Shown: positions 19,364 to 30,422, counted from the first letter of the stretch. The stretch is 64,000 nucleotides of DNA from an uncultured bacterium (GCA_938083085.1 CALLKX010000021.1:1-64000), one strand, 5' to 3'. Translations and numbers: made by a program. Notes: generated by a model from the sequence alone, not told the origin.

Positions 19364-20389
19364 TCAGGCGGGCAACTCGAAGACCGAGACCCGCGTCTCC
19401 TCCGCGAGCACCCCTGCGCCGTCCACGACCTGAAACGCGACCTTCTCGTCCAGCCCTGGCACGGTCCAACTCCCGAGGGTCCGCCCCGAGAGGCCGTCCA
19501 CCGCTTCGAGGTGGGCCTGCCGCTCCAGATAGAACTTCGCGCTGTCCGCCGTCACCGAGATCTCGGGAAGATCATCCACTGGGCGCGTCTCGAGGATGCG
19601 ATACCAGAGAGGCTCCTCCCCCGCCGAGGCGTCCGCCCGCAGCGCCGCAATGCTCAACGTATCGCGGGGCCCCTCGTCCGGATGGGAGGCCAGCTGCAGC
19701 ATGAAGTTCATGCGGTTGTCGTCGTCGAGCAGGAACTCCAGCTCGCAGGTCACGATGGCCACGGCGGCTCCCGCGGCCGCGATCCCGCGGATGAGTGGCA
19801 TGACCGGCTGGAGCAGATAGCCCTCGAAGTTCCCGGTCTTCGCGTTGAGCCGCACGACCCCGTACTTGCCCGACTCGGTGCTCGAGACGGTCGCGTAGAC
19901 ATAAGCTCCGCACAGCGCGAGTCCGTGGTACCGCTCCCCCTCCCGGCCGTACCGCCAGCTCTCCTGGAGGTCGAGCGTATCGAGGCCCCAGACCGAACGG
20001 GCGTTGGCGCAGACGACCACCTCAGAGTGAACGACAGCGTCATCGAAGGGCTCGATGTCATTCGATTCGAGGAGCTCGCCGTCGGCCATCGCCATGCGCA
20101 CCATCCTGTGCCCACCCTGGCTCGGCCCGAGGACGATCACCTGCCCCTTCTGGCCCAAGCCCGCGCCAAAGCCGCGCCCGTAGCCGACCTCGCAGGGGGC
20201 GATCCACAGCCGCTCGCCGGTGCTCCGGTCGAAGGCGCCGAGCTTGCCCGGGATGACATCGTCCATCCACTTGCCGCCCGCCGGCGGGTCGTAGCCATGA
20301 AGGAGCACGGGACCGGTCGAGACGAAGGCAATACCGTCCACCTCGGAATCAAGCTCTCGGCTCCAGCGTCTCTTGGCCGTGGTCGTCAT
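19364..20389 (-). CDS. Hypothetical protein, PQQ/WD-like beta-propeller
   Basis: KLGAFDRSTGERLWIAP, SVWGLDTLDLQESW, LEAVDGLSGRTLGSW repeats; start at MTTTAKRRW. Confidence 0.6.
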   Translation of the reverse strand: MTTTAKRRWSRELDSEVDGIAFVSTGPVLLHGYDPPAGGKWMDDVIPGKLGAFDRSTGERLWIAPCEVGYGRGFGAGLGQKGQVIVLGPSQGGHRMVRMAMADGELLESNDIEPFDDAVVHSEVVVCANARSVWGLDTLDLQESWRYGREGERYHGLALCGAYVYATVSSTESGKYGVVRLNAKTGNFEGYLLQPVMPLIRGIAAAGAAVAIVTCELEFLLDDDNRMNFMLQLASHPDEGPRDTLSIAALRADASAGEEPLWYRILETRPVDDLPEISVTADSAKFYLERQAHLEAVDGLSGRTLGSWTVPGLDEKVAFQVVDGAGVLAEETRVSVFELPA

Positions 20390-20537
20390 GTCGAAGAGTC
20401 TACCCCGGACGCGCGGGAACGCCGCGCTCCCGGAACAATGAGCGGCACGTTTGGGGCTGCCTGATGGCACGAGGCTCCTGGCAGAACGAAGGACGATCCC
20501 TCGAAACCACCGGCGGCTTCCGCTACACCCTCGTCCC

Positions 20538-21275
20538 ATGGGCACGAGTAAGGAGCGCGCGACCGAGGATTCCGAGCGCCGGGTCGAGGGTCCCGACGGC
20601 CACCCGGCCGAGATCCCGACGGGCTGGGTGCTGCTCGCGCCGGGCGATCCAGCCGCCACGCGCCGGGTCAAGGCCGCCGGCGACCACCGCGTCATGAGCA
20701 CACGCAAGGGGCGACGGCGGATCAGCCTGGGTGTGTGGGCGCCGCCGGCCACGATCGAGAGGGTGCAGGGCGACCTCGAGCGAGAGCGCGCCGACCCCGC
20801 CTACCAGCGGCGGCTGGACGCCGGCCGTGCCCGCCGTGCCCGGGAGCAGGCGGCCTACGAAGAGGAGTTCCTCGCCGAGGTCCTCGTGTTCCTCGACTTC
20901 GCGCCCGCCCACAAAGCCCTGGCGGCGAAGGTGGCCGCCGCCATCACACGTCACGCCGTGCCCGTGGGGAGCGGGACCGTGGCGCGGACACAGCGCATCG
21001 CGGTGGACCGGCGGGCAGAGGCCGCGACCATCGCCTGGCTGCGACACCAGACGACGGGCTACGACCAGATGTCGATCGCCCGGGTCCGCGGTCGGCGTCG
21101 CGAGGTCCGCAGGGAGCTCGCCCGACACTCCAGGGCCTTGTTGGAGCGGTACCGCAAGGGCGAGACGGTGAGCGCCGAGCTCTGCGTCCTCGGGCGGGCC
21201 CTCTCCGCGCGCCCCTCCGCTGAGGTCACCCCCGCGGCGGATACGGTCGCGGCGGATACGGTCGCTGAGGGCTAA
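20538..21275 (+). CDS. DUF2293 domain-containing protein
   Basis: TRHAVPVGSGTVARTQRIAVDRRAEAATIAWLRHQTTGYDQMSIARVRGRRREVRRELARHSRALL. Confidence 0.8.
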   Translation: MGTSKERATEDSERRVEGPDGHPAEIPTGWVLLAPGDPAATRRVKAAGDHRVMSTRKGRRRISLGVWAPPATIERVQGDLERERADPAYQRRLDAGRARRAREQAAYEEEFLAEVLVFLDFAPAHKALAAKVAAAITRHAVPVGSGTVARTQRIAVDRRAEAATIAWLRHQTTGYDQMSIARVRGRRREVRRELARHSRALLERYRKGETVSAELCVLGRALSARPSAEVTPAADTVAADTVAEG

Positions 21276-21382
21276 GCGTTTCCCCTCGGCGGGCCCCCCC
21301 TTGGGACGGCGCCGCCGCCCCGCTGCGCAGTTCGTCACCGTCGGTGGTATCCCCCCCAGATCGCCGGAGTAGGGTCCACAGG

Positions 21383-21458
21383 GTCCCATCGCAGCGTCCC
21401 ATCAAAGGTCCCACCACAGCGTCCCATCAAGGGTCCCACCACAGGGTCCCACCACAGG
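21383..21458. repeat. 25-bp tandem repeat (3 units, each two 12/13-bp half-units GTCCCAYC...)
   Basis: gtccca motifs at 21383, 21396, 21408, 21421, 21433, 21446 (alternating 13/12 spacing). Confidence 0.85.
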
Positions 21459-21475
21459 AGCCCGACCCGCAGACC

Positions 21476-23416
21476 ATGAGGAGCCGAGACGCCGTCACCA
21501 TGACACGCTGCGCGGGGCTGATGCTCGTCCCGATCATCGCCGGGTGGATGAGCGCGAGCGCCGCCGCGCGGCCCCGAACCTCCTGCGAGCCCGCCGCCTG
21601 CGGTCCGGCCGCATCGAGCGAGCACTCTGGCGTGGCGGACAAGGAGGTCATCGAGCTGCTGTGCGTGGAGTGCCACGACGGGCCCGAAGCCGAGGCCGGC
21701 TTCGACATCGGCCGCCTCGTCGCCTCGGAACAGGTCGCCGAGGACCTCTTCGATTGGCGCCGGGTACGGGCCATGATCGAGTCCGACGCCATGCCGCCGC
21801 CCATGCGCACGGGCCGCGGCGGCGGCCTCGATGAGGAGGATCGCCGGGCCGCCCTCTCCTTCCTGGACGCGGTCGAGCGCGAGGCCTTCGCGCGCGGCGG
21901 CGCGGCCGGTGAAGAGCCCGCCCGGCGCCTCACCCGGGACGAGCTTGCCCACGCCCTCCAGGACCTCCTCGCCGTCGATCTGGACGTTGCGGCCCTCATG
22001 CCGCCGGAGCTGGTCGCAGAGAACAGCTTCGACACCAACGGCGCGACGCTCTTCATCCACGGCCAGTGGCTGCAGCGAGCGGACATTGCCGTGCGCGTGG
22101 CCGTCGACGCGGCCATCCCCGACGGCTCCCTCGCCGCGGGACGGTCCCTCCCCGTCCTCCCCGCCCTCCTCCGGCGCGCCTTCCGGCGCCCCCCCACGGC
22201 AGAGGAGCTGGAGCGCTACGCTCGGCTCAAGGCCGAGCGGCTCGCGTCGGGTGCTTCGCCCGAGGGCGCCCTGCGCGACACGCTGATCGCCATCCTGTCC
22301 TCCCCGCACTTCCAGCTACGGCTGGAGGACCTGCCGCCCGAGGGGGACAGAGCAGGGGGCCAGGAGCGCAAGCCGCACGGCGCCATCGAGCCGGAGCGAG
22401 CGGTGAGCCCCCACGGGCTCGCGAGCCGGCTCTCGTTCCTGTTCTGGTGCGCCCCGCCGGACGATCGCCTCCTGGACCTCGCCGACGCCGGCACGCTCGC
22501 GGACCCCGAGGTCTTCGCAGCCGAGGCGACGCGCTTGCTTGCGGATCCCCGCGCCCTGCGCTTCGCACGGAGCTTCGCGGGCCAGTGGCTCGGGACTCGA
22601 CGCGTCGGACGGGAGCTCAAGCCGGACCCCATCGACAACCCCTCCATGACCGACTCGCTCATGGCGGACATGCGCGACGAGGTGGCGCGGTTCTTCCTCA
22701 TGCTCCTGCGCGAGGGCGCCCCCCTAGACGACCTGCTCCTCGGGCGCGAGACGTTCCTCACGGAGGAGCTCGCGCGCTTCTACGGGGTCGAGGCCGCCGG
22801 GGTCGGGGTCGCACGGACCGAGGCCCCGGAGCGGCGCGCCGGCCTCTTCGGCAAGGCAGCTGTGCTCGCCGCGACCTCCTACCCCGATCGCACGAGCCCG
22901 GTCCTGCGCGGCGCCTGGATCCTCGACGACCTGCTCGGGACGCCCCCGCCGCCGCCTCCGCCGGGCGCCAGCGAGATCGAGGAGGCGACCCTTGAGGCCG
23001 CCGAGGAGGGCGGCGCCAGGGCCATCCTCGAGCTGCACAGGGCCTCGCCTGCCTGCGCCTCCTGCCACGACCGCATCGACCCGCTGGGGTTCGCGCTCGA
23101 CGGCTTCGATCGCTTCGGCCGCCGCCGCGGCCACGACGACCTTGGCCAGCGGGTGGACGAGCGCGGAGTGCTCCCGGGAGGGCCGGCGTTCAAGGGGCCG
23201 GAGGCGCTCTCGCGCGCCATCCTCGCGCACCGGCGCGGCGAGCTGTCCCGCGAGATCGCCCGGCGGCTCCTGCGCTACGCGCTCGGGCGCCCGCTGGAGT
23301 GGTCCGACGAGCGCACCATCGTCGAGCTCGGCGCGGTCCTCAGCGAACGCGGCTTCGGCGCTCTCATGGAGGCCTTGATCACCTGCCGCCCGTTCACGAG
23401 GGTGACGATCCGATGA
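21476..23416 (+). CDS. DUF1592/DUF1588/DUF1587-type planctomycete cytochrome-c-like protein
   Basis: LLCVECHDGPEAEAGFDIGRLV (CxxCH), LSFLFWCAPPDDRLLDLADAG, FAGQWLGTRR, ACASCHDRIDPLGFALDGFDRFGRRR. Confidence 0.92.
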   Translation: MRSRDAVTMTRCAGLMLVPIIAGWMSASAAARPRTSCEPAACGPAASSEHSGVADKEVIELLCVECHDGPEAEAGFDIGRLVASEQVAEDLFDWRRVRAMIESDAMPPPMRTGRGGGLDEEDRRAALSFLDAVEREAFARGGAAGEEPARRLTRDELAHALQDLLAVDLDVAALMPPELVAENSFDTNGATLFIHGQWLQRADIAVRVAVDAAIPDGSLAAGRSLPVLPALLRRAFRRPPTAEELERYARLKAERLASGASPEGALRDTLIAILSSPHFQLRLEDLPPEGDRAGGQERKPHGAIEPERAVSPHGLASRLSFLFWCAPPDDRLLDLADAGTLADPEVFAAEATRLLADPRALRFARSFAGQWLGTRRVGRELKPDPIDNPSMTDSLMADMRDEVARFFLMLLREGAPLDDLLLGRETFLTEELARFYGVEAAGVGVARTEAPERRAGLFGKAAVLAATSYPDRTSPVLRGAWILDDLLGTPPPPPPPGASEIEEATLEAAEEGGARAILELHRASPACASCHDRIDPLGFALDGFDRFGRRRGHDDLGQRVDERGVLPGGPAFKGPEALSRAILAHRRGELSREIARRLLRYALGRPLEWSDERTIVELGAVLSERGFGALMEALITCRPFTRVTIR

Positions 23417-24750
23417 CCTCCCCTCTCCGACGCCCCGTCGCGCGGCGCGCCTTCCTTCGCGGGGCCTGCGCCACTATCGTCGCGCCCTATCTCGAGGCCC
23501 TCGCGCCCAGGGAGAGCGCTCCGCCCGTCCGCGCCGCGTGGCTCTACTTCCCCAACGGAGTCGCCGACGGGTCCTGGCAGCCCAGCGCCGATCGCGACGG
23601 GAGGCTCCGCCGACTGAACAAGACCATGGCGCCCCTGGAGCGGCACCGTGAGAGCATCGTGATCCCCCAGAAGATGTTCACCCCCCGAGGCAACGGGCAT
23701 GGAGCAGGAACCGCGACCTGGCTCACCGGAGCAGATTGGGAGCACCGGGAGCTCAACGCCCACGGCCCGAGCATCGACCAGGTGATCGCCCGCGAGGTCG
23801 CCGACGAGCACGTCGTCCCCGCCCTGACCATCAGCGCCAGGGGCGAGGGGTTCTTCGCCGCCGATGTCCCCCGCAACACGATGTCGTGGGCGGCACCCGG
23901 CCGGCCCGTCTTCCGTGAGACGGACCCGCGGGCCGTGTTTCAGCAGCTCTTTGGGGGCGGTCCATCCGCGGACACGAGCCTGCTGGATGACCTCAAGGAC
24001 CAGGTCCGCGCGCTGCAGCGGCGCGTGTCCCAGTCGGATCGACGGCAGCTCGACGCCTACCTCGACGCCATACGCACCCTGGAGCGCCGCATCGCCTTCG
24101 TCCAGGATGAGGCGACCGCCCGCCGGCTCGCCAGAGCCTCCGAGCTCGGGCTCCCCTTCGATCCTGAGCGCCCGATCGAGGCGGTCCCCGAGGACCACGG
24201 CGAGTACCTCGACCTGCTCCTGGACCTGGTCGCACTCGCCCTCTGGTCTGGCGCCTCCCGCTGCGCGTCGGTCATGCTCGACCACGGCCAATCCAACCGC
24301 TACTGCACCTTCGTCCCTGGAGTCCGAGGGACCTGGCACGCCCTCTCCCACTGGAAGGACACCTCCGGCAAGACCGAGGACGACGACGGGGTCACGAGCT
24401 GGAGTTCTCGCGGCTCCAAGCGCGAGATGTACGACGCGGTCGTGACCTGGCACCACGAGCGGGTCGCACGCTTCCTGGATCGCCTCGCCTCCTTGCCCGA
24501 GACCGGGGGCTCGCTCCTCGATCAATCGATGGTGATGTACGGGTCCTCGATCGCCGACGGACACGAGCACGGCGAGCGAGACCTCCCCATCCTTATCGCC
24601 GGCGGCGCGGGCGGGAGCGTGCGCGGCGGCCGCCTGCTGCGTCACCGTCACGAGACCCCCCTGGAGCGACTGCACCTCGCCACCCTCCGGGCCGCAGGCC
24701 TGCGCCTGGACGAATTCGGCGACGAGGACTCCCCCCTCGACCTGACCTGA
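23413..24750 (+). CDS. DUF1552 domain-containing protein
   Basis: RRAFLRGACATIVAPYLEAL, AAWLYFPNGVADGSWQP, ATWLTG, QVIAREV; ATGA overlap with DUF1592 gene. Confidence 0.92.
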   Translation: MTSPLRRPVARRAFLRGACATIVAPYLEALAPRESAPPVRAAWLYFPNGVADGSWQPSADRDGRLRRLNKTMAPLERHRESIVIPQKMFTPRGNGHGAGTATWLTGADWEHRELNAHGPSIDQVIAREVADEHVVPALTISARGEGFFAADVPRNTMSWAAPGRPVFRETDPRAVFQQLFGGGPSADTSLLDDLKDQVRALQRRVSQSDRRQLDAYLDAIRTLERRIAFVQDEATARRLARASELGLPFDPERPIEAVPEDHGEYLDLLLDLVALALWSGASRCASVMLDHGQSNRYCTFVPGVRGTWHALSHWKDTSGKTEDDDGVTSWSSRGSKREMYDAVVTWHHERVARFLDRLASLPETGGSLLDQSMVMYGSSIADGHEHGERDLPILIAGGAGGSVRGGRLLRHRHETPLERLHLATLRAAGLRLDEFGDEDSPLDLT

Positions 24751-24769
24751 GGCGCGTCCCTGACACCGA

Positions 24770-24806
24770 GAGAGCCCCCTGTCCGCTTGGCGAACAGGGG
24801 GCTCTC
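24770..24806. terminator. Bidirectional terminator hairpin between convergent genes
   Basis: gagagccccctgt / acagggggctctc, 13-bp perfect stem. Confidence 0.75.
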
Positions 24807-24846
24807 GGAGTCCAGGGCGGTGAGACCCCGGATCAGCCGGCGGGGA

Positions 24847-26961
24847 TCACTCCCCCATCAGCTTGGCGGCGATGCCGGCCGGGACGTCACGGTACTCGGA
24901 GAGCTCCATGGAGAACTGGCCGCGACCCTGGGTCGAGCCCCGGAGCGCCGACGAGTAGGCGAACATCTCGGCGATCGGGACCATGGCGTGCACGAGGCGG
25001 ATGTCGCCCTGGTGCTCGATCTCCGCGATCTCGCCGCGGCGCGAGTTGAGGTCGCCGACGACCGAGCCAACGAACTCCTCGGGGACGCTGACCTCGACCT
25101 TCATGATCGGCTCGAGGAGCACGGTGTTGTTCTCGATCGACTGGCGGAAGGCCAGGTTGCCAGCGGCGCGGAACGCCATCTCGCTCGAGTCAACGTCGTG
25201 GCTCTTGCCGTCGTAGAGGCGCGCCTTCGTGCTGACGAAGGGGATGCCCGTGTTGCCGCCCGTGGTGAACATCTCTTCGAGAGCGCTCGCGACGCTCGGG
25301 ATGTACTCGCGCGGGACCGCGCCACCCTTGATGCCATCGACGAACTCGAAGCCGCTGACCTCGGGGTCGTACTCGATGACGACGCTGATGACGGCGTACT
25401 GACCGGAACCACCCGACTGGCGGATGTGGCGGGCCTGGGTATCGATCTGCTTCTTGATGCGCTGCTTGAACGCGACCTTCGGACGGCCGGTGCGCACGTC
25501 GCACTTGTGGTCGTTCTTGATCCGGTTGACCATGATCTCCAGGTGGAGCTCGCCCATCCCGGAGATGATCAGGTCGCCGGTGGCCTCGTTGGTGAAGGCC
25601 TTGAAGGTCGGATCCTCACGCATCATCCGGCCGATGATCTCGCCCAGCTTGTCGCGGTCGGTGGCCTTCTCGGGCTCCAGCGACATGGAGATGACCGACT
25701 CGGGGAAGGTCATCTTCATCAGCTGGATCGGGTGATCGTCGTCACAGAGCGTGTCGCCGGTCACGGTGTTCTTGAGACCGATGATGGCCGCAATGTCGCC
25801 CGCAGGGACCGAGTCGACGGCCTCGCGCTTGTTGGCGTGAACGCGAACGAGGCGACCGATGCGCTCCGTCTTGCCCGTCCGCGGGTTCTGCAGCTTGGAG
25901 CCCTTCTCGAGCGTGCCCGAGTAGACGCGGACGAAGGTCATGTCGCCCGTGGGCTCCGCGACCGTCTTGAACGCCATCACGGACACGTAGTCGTCCGTCG
26001 TGGGCTTACGGGTGACCTTCTCTTCCTTGCGGGGCAGGGTGCCCTCGACGTCGCCGAGCTCGGCCGGCGCGGGGAGGAAGTCGATGGCCGCGTCGAGGAC
26101 GAAGCGGACGCCCTTGTCCTTGAGAGCGGAGCCAGCGAGGACCGGCACGCAGTTCATGGCGAGGGTCTCGGCCCGCAGGCCCCTGATGATCTCGTCCTCG
26201 GTGAGCTCTTCGCCCTCGAGGTACTTGTTCATCAGCTCGTCGTCGCCCGTCGCAGCGGCCTCAACGAGGTTGTGGCGCGCGGCCTCGGCGGCATCCTTGT
26301 GCTCCTCGGGGATTTCTCCCTCCATGTAGGAACGCCCGCCGTCCGTGGAGTCGTCGATGAACTCGACGTACTTCATGCGGATCAGGTCGACGAAGCCAGC
26401 GAACTCCTTCTCGGCGCCGATCGGAAGCTGGATCGGGACCGGGTTGGCGCCGAGGCGGTCGCGGATGGTGCCGACGCTGAACTCGAAGTTCGCGCCGACC
26501 TTGTCCATCTTGTTGATGAAGCAGATCCGGGGGACGCCGTAGCGGTCGGCCTGGCGCCAGACGGTCTCCGACTGCGCCTCAACACCCTGCTTGCCATCGA
26601 ACACCGCGACCGCGCCGTCGAGGACGCGGAGCGAGCGCTCCACCTCGACGGTGAAGTCGACGTGTCCCGGCGTGTCGATGATGTTGATGAGGTGGTTGTT
26701 CCACTCGCAGGTGGTCGCCGCCGACTGGATGGTGATGCCTCGCTTCTGCTCCTCTTCGAGGAAGTCCATCGTGGCGTCGCCGTCGTGGACTTCGCCGGTC
26801 TTGTGGACCATCCCGGTAAGGAACAGGACGCGCTCGGTGACGGTGGTCTTCCCGGCGTCGATGTGGGCCATGATCCCGATGTTGCGCTTCAACGAGGGGT
26901 CGTTCTTCTTGGCCGCGAATTGACGCGGGGAGACGTTCTTCTTCTCCACGGTGGTGCTCAT
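24847..26961 (-). CDS. fusA: Elongation factor G
   Basis: [75 protein letters not shown]; start MSTTVEKKN. Confidence 0.96.
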   Translation of the reverse strand: MSTTVEKKNVSPRQFAAKKNDPSLKRNIGIMAHIDAGKTTVTERVLFLTGMVHKTGEVHDGDATMDFLEEEQKRGITIQSAATTCEWNNHLINIIDTPGHVDFTVEVERSLRVLDGAVAVFDGKQGVEAQSETVWRQADRYGVPRICFINKMDKVGANFEFSVGTIRDRLGANPVPIQLPIGAEKEFAGFVDLIRMKYVEFIDDSTDGGRSYMEGEIPEEHKDAAEAARHNLVEAAATGDDELMNKYLEGEELTEDEIIRGLRAETLAMNCVPVLAGSALKDKGVRFVLDAAIDFLPAPAELGDVEGTLPRKEEKVTRKPTTDDYVSVMAFKTVAEPTGDMTFVRVYSGTLEKGSKLQNPRTGKTERIGRLVRVHANKREAVDSVPAGDIAAIIGLKNTVTGDTLCDDDHPIQLMKMTFPESVISMSLEPEKATDRDKLGEIIGRMMREDPTFKAFTNEATGDLIISGMGELHLEIMVNRIKNDHKCDVRTGRPKVAFKQRIKKQIDTQARHIRQSGGSGQYAVISVVIEYDPEVSGFEFVDGIKGGAVPREYIPSVASALEEMFTTGGNTGIPFVSTKARLYDGKSHDVDSSEMAFRAAGNLAFRQSIENNTVLLEPIMKVEVSVPEEFVGSVVGDLNSRRGEIAEIEHQGDIRLVHAMVPIAEMFAYSSALRGSTQGRGQFSMELSEYRDVPAGIAAKLMGE

Positions 26962-27259
26962 CGGAAGTACAGGGAGCGCAGAGACGCACTCGGGTCTGGA
27001 GACGCTTAGTTGGGGAGACGCGGTCCTTGGAGCCTGGCGGCTCTGTCGGTTAGCGACGGTGATGGGTTTCGACGCGGGGGGGAAAGGGGCGCGGCCGATG
27101 GCCGGGTCCAGGCTCTTCCTCTCGACGTCAGAAATCCGAGATTGAGCGTAAGAGGGTAGGCATGTGGGGCCCACCGTCAAGCAGCGAACGCCCTCCCTGG
27201 AGACTCCTCTCGGTGAGGGCCACGCCGAGGCGCAGCCCGCCGAACCGACCTGAAAGGGC

Positions 27260-28489
27260 CTAGCTCTGGGGGCGGTTTCGGCCCAAGGCCTCGTGGGCCG
27301 CCACGAATTCGTGGCTCGCGAAGGCCGCGAGGAGGGACAGATCGCCCGTGAGGACCGTCCCCGCAGCGATCTCAGCGAGGGTCGTGACCTTCCCCGACCC
27401 GGCACAGCCCATGATCTGGAGGGCCTCCAGCGCCGTGCCCTGACCGCTCCCCCCGCCCACAGACCCCAGGAGCAGGCTCGGCAGGGTCAGGGTCGCGTGG
27501 AGGTCCCCCCCGTCGGTGACATCGAGGTCGAGGAGGCCTGTGGCGCACTCCGTGATGTAGGCGACGTCCTGCCCGCAGGCGAGGAAGAGGGCCGCCAGGG
27601 TGTTGGCCGATTGGATCGTCCAGTTCTGGGTCCCGAGGTGAGCGAAGCCCGCCGCGTAGGTTCGCATCACCCGGACCATGGCCTCCGGCGTGGTCCGCGC
27701 CTTCTCGCCGAGCAGCGTACGGCTCACGGTCGCCTCGGCCACCACGCTCCGACCGCGACCCTCCACCAACGCCCGGGCATTGGCGCGCTTCTCCACGTCC
27801 TGCCCGTGAACGTGCCGTTCCACCGCACCGGTGCGCCCGGCGAGGTCCGCGCAGCACAGCTCGGCCCCATGGGCGGCCATGTTGATGCCGATCGCGTCAC
27901 CTGTCGTGAAGAGCAGCCGAAGCACGAGCCTGCGACCCAGGACCTCGGGCTCGACGCGGATCAGGCTCCCGTGGGTGGTGATCGAGGCCACCAGGCCCTG
28001 GAATCGGACGAGGCTCTCGCTGGCCACGCGGGCGGCCGCCAGCGCGGCCTCGATGCCCGCGTAGACGAGCACTGGATGCTGAGAGAGCTCGTCGCGGACC
28101 ACCCGGGCACGGACCCCGCCGCTTTCCCGCACCAGACCCATGCCCCGCGAGGTCGAGGCCACGAGCGCCCCCTCGGTCGTCGCGAGAGGCACGAGGACCT
28201 CCCTCGCTCCGTGCGTCCCATCCAGGAGCAGCGGGCCGGCGAGGCCCACCGGCACCTGGGCCCAGCCCACCATGTTCTCGATGTTGCCGCGGGCGGCCTC
28301 CGGGGGCACTGGCACGCCCCCCAGGTGAGGTAGAGCCACCCCGGCCGCCCGCTCCGCCAGCTCGTGGCGCGCGCGAAGCATGGGCCCGGAAGGCTCATCT
28401 CCCCTGGGGCCCCTTGGAATCTGCAGCGGCTCGGACGCGCTCGCGCGGCCAGGAGGCTCGGAGTCTTGATGCTCGGGGGGCTGTTCCAT
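27260..28489 (-). CDS. Hydroxymethylglutaryl-CoA reductase-like protein
   Basis: [63 protein letters not shown]-terminal [18 protein letters not shown]. Confidence 0.88.
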   Translation of the reverse strand: MEQPPEHQDSEPPGRASASEPLQIPRGPRGDEPSGPMLRARHELAERAAGVALPHLGGVPVPPEAARGNIENMVGWAQVPVGLAGPLLLDGTHGAREVLVPLATTEGALVASTSRGMGLVRESGGVRARVVRDELSQHPVLVYAGIEAALAAARVASESLVRFQGLVASITTHGSLIRVEPEVLGRRLVLRLLFTTGDAIGINMAAHGAELCCADLAGRTGAVERHVHGQDVEKRANARALVEGRGRSVVAEATVSRTLLGEKARTTPEAMVRVMRTYAAGFAHLGTQNWTIQSANTLAALFLACGQDVAYITECATGLLDLDVTDGGDLHATLTLPSLLLGSVGGGSGQGTALEALQIMGCAGSGKVTTLAEIAAGTVLTGDLSLLAAFASHEFVAAHEALGRNRPQS

Positions 28490-28568
28490 TGCTAGCGGGG
28501 CAGGCTACTCGCCTGCCCGATGATCCGATAGCGTCTGGGTCTCAACGCCGCCTACTGCAACCAACACC

Positions 28569-29369
28569 ATGTCCCTCAATCTCCTCGGCGCTCTCACCGG
28601 CCTCTTCGTCGTCGTCTACGACGGCCAGCACGCGCTCCGCTTCACCCTCGGTCGCGCGCGAGAAGTCGTCGGTCCCGGCATCCACTTCAAGTGGCCCATC
28701 ATCCAGACGTTCCGGACCGAGGAGACCAAGCACACCACGCTCGACCTCGAGCCGCAGGTGATCCAGCTGGACGACGATCTCGTCTATGAAGTGGACGCGA
28801 AGGTCGTGTACCAGATCGTCAACCTCCGCAAGGCGTTGATCGAGATCGACGACCTCGTCACCGGCCTCCAGAACCGCGTCGTCATCGCGGTCCAGTCCGT
28901 GGTCGCGCGCCAAACCCGCGAGTCTGTGACCGACGTCGACGCCATGTGCGACGCCATCCGCTCAGAGCTCGAGCCCGTCGAGGATCAGTGGGGCGTGCGA
29001 ATCCTCAAGTTTGGCTTCTCGAACATCTCTCCGTCTCCCACCACCCTGGAGATCACGCAGCTGGAGCTGCTGACCCGCGAGAAGCGGCGGCTCTACGGCG
29101 ACCTCCGGGAGCACGGGCTCACGGAGGAGGCCGCCGTCGCCCTTGTCTCCGGCGCGGTGGTGTCGGTCCACCCCGAAGACCCCGGGCCGCTCCAACGACC
29201 CAGCAAGGCCGCGCGTGCGCTCGTCGTCGAGGCCGTCGAGGACCAGCTGACCGAGGACGAGAGCGAGAAGCTGCGCCGTGAGCAACGCCGCAAGCAGAAC
29301 CACCCCGAGAACGGCGAGGACCCGTTCGAAGGCGAAGAGGGCACGGCGGAGGGCGAGGAGCCCTCCTGA
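28569..29369 (+). CDS. SPFH/band 7 domain protein
   Basis: VVVYDGQHALRFTLGRAREVVGPGIHFKWPIIQTFRTEETKHTTLDLEPQ...VDAKVVYQIVNLRKALIEIDDLVTGLQNRVV. Confidence 0.85.
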   Translation: MSLNLLGALTGLFVVVYDGQHALRFTLGRAREVVGPGIHFKWPIIQTFRTEETKHTTLDLEPQVIQLDDDLVYEVDAKVVYQIVNLRKALIEIDDLVTGLQNRVVIAVQSVVARQTRESVTDVDAMCDAIRSELEPVEDQWGVRILKFGFSNISPSPTTLEITQLELLTREKRRLYGDLREHGLTEEAAVALVSGAVVSVHPEDPGPLQRPSKAARALVVEAVEDQLTEDESEKLRREQRRKQNHPENGEDPFEGEEGTAEGEEPS

Positions 29370-29376
29370 AAGCGGC

Positions 29377-30249
29377 GTGTTCCAGTTCCCGTCGATCTCC
29401 CCGGACGCGCTCTACTACATCGGCGCCGTGGTCCTCGCGATCGTGCGCGCGAGCGGCGTGACGGTGAAGAGCGGGAACACCGGCCTGATCTACACCGCCG
29501 GCCGGGTGGACCGGCAGGTCCCGCGCTGGCTCCGACCCGCCCTGCCCCTGATCCGCAAGGTGCCGTTCCTGAGCGGTTGCCCGCGCCAGGTCCTGGAGCC
29601 GGGCTTCCACCCGATGATCCCGTTCCTGCAACAGGCCCGTCGCGTCCCGACCCGGTCCCGCACTCTGGACCTCCCAGCGCAGCGCGTCGCGATCCCTTCG
29701 GGGCACGTCTTCGTGGCGGACGCGAACATCGTCTACCGGATCGTCGACATCCGAAAGGCGCTCATCCAGGTCGAGGACCTCGTGCGCGGAATGACCCAGA
29801 TGCTGACCCTCGGGGTCCAGGAGGTCCTGCGCGCGGCCTCGCTCGATCAGCTTAGGTCCGGCGTGGGCCTTGACGAGGCCCTGCGCGCCAACCTCGAGGC
29901 CAAGCTCGCGGCGTGGGGCGTCACGGTGGAGCGCGCCGGCTTCCCAACGATCACCCCCTCCCCCATGACCCTGCGGATCACCCAGCTCGGCCACCAGACC
30001 GAGGAGCGCCAACGGCAGCTGCGCGCCCTCGTCACGAGCGGTTCGGACGGCCCGAACATGGCCGCCCACGCTGCCCTCGGCACCGTGGGCACGCGGCGCT
30101 TCTTCAGGACGAAGGCGCGGGCGCGGAGGCGGGAGGCCGTCGACCGCCGGGAACACCTGCGCCTGCGCGCCAGTCTCGAGCGGCGCGGCTGGACCGGCGC
30201 GGCTATCGAGGGCGCTCTGCGTCGCTTCCGGCCGACCGCGCGCCCCTGA
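29377..30249 (+). CDS. SPFH/band 7 domain protein (paralogue of preceding gene)
   Basis: GTG start proposed (VFQFPSISPDALYYIGAVV); EPGFHPMIPFLQQARRVPTRSRTLDLPAQRV...ADANIVYRIVDIRKALIQVEDLV. Confidence 0.78.
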   Translation: MFQFPSISPDALYYIGAVVLAIVRASGVTVKSGNTGLIYTAGRVDRQVPRWLRPALPLIRKVPFLSGCPRQVLEPGFHPMIPFLQQARRVPTRSRTLDLPAQRVAIPSGHVFVADANIVYRIVDIRKALIQVEDLVRGMTQMLTLGVQEVLRAASLDQLRSGVGLDEALRANLEAKLAAWGVTVERAGFPTITPSPMTLRITQLGHQTEERQRQLRALVTSGSDGPNMAAHAALGTVGTRRFFRTKARARRREAVDRREHLRLRASLERRGWTGAAIEGALRRFRPTARP

Positions 30250-30422
30250 GGTGAGCCCTCCAGGAAATCGCCCCCCGCAGGGCGCCGCGAGCGCCCGGCG
30301 GTCCCGACGCCAGAGCGGGCTCGAGGGTGGCGCGCGATGGACGCTCGGGAAGCGGCGCCGACGAATCAGGGGCGGGCCCGACGGATCAGCGATCAGGACG
30401 ACGGGCAGGAAGCGGCGACGAC

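Noticed and set aside
24787-27009. 740-aa plus-strand ORF
   Set aside because: Antisense to fusA; His/Asp/Val-biased shadow frame.
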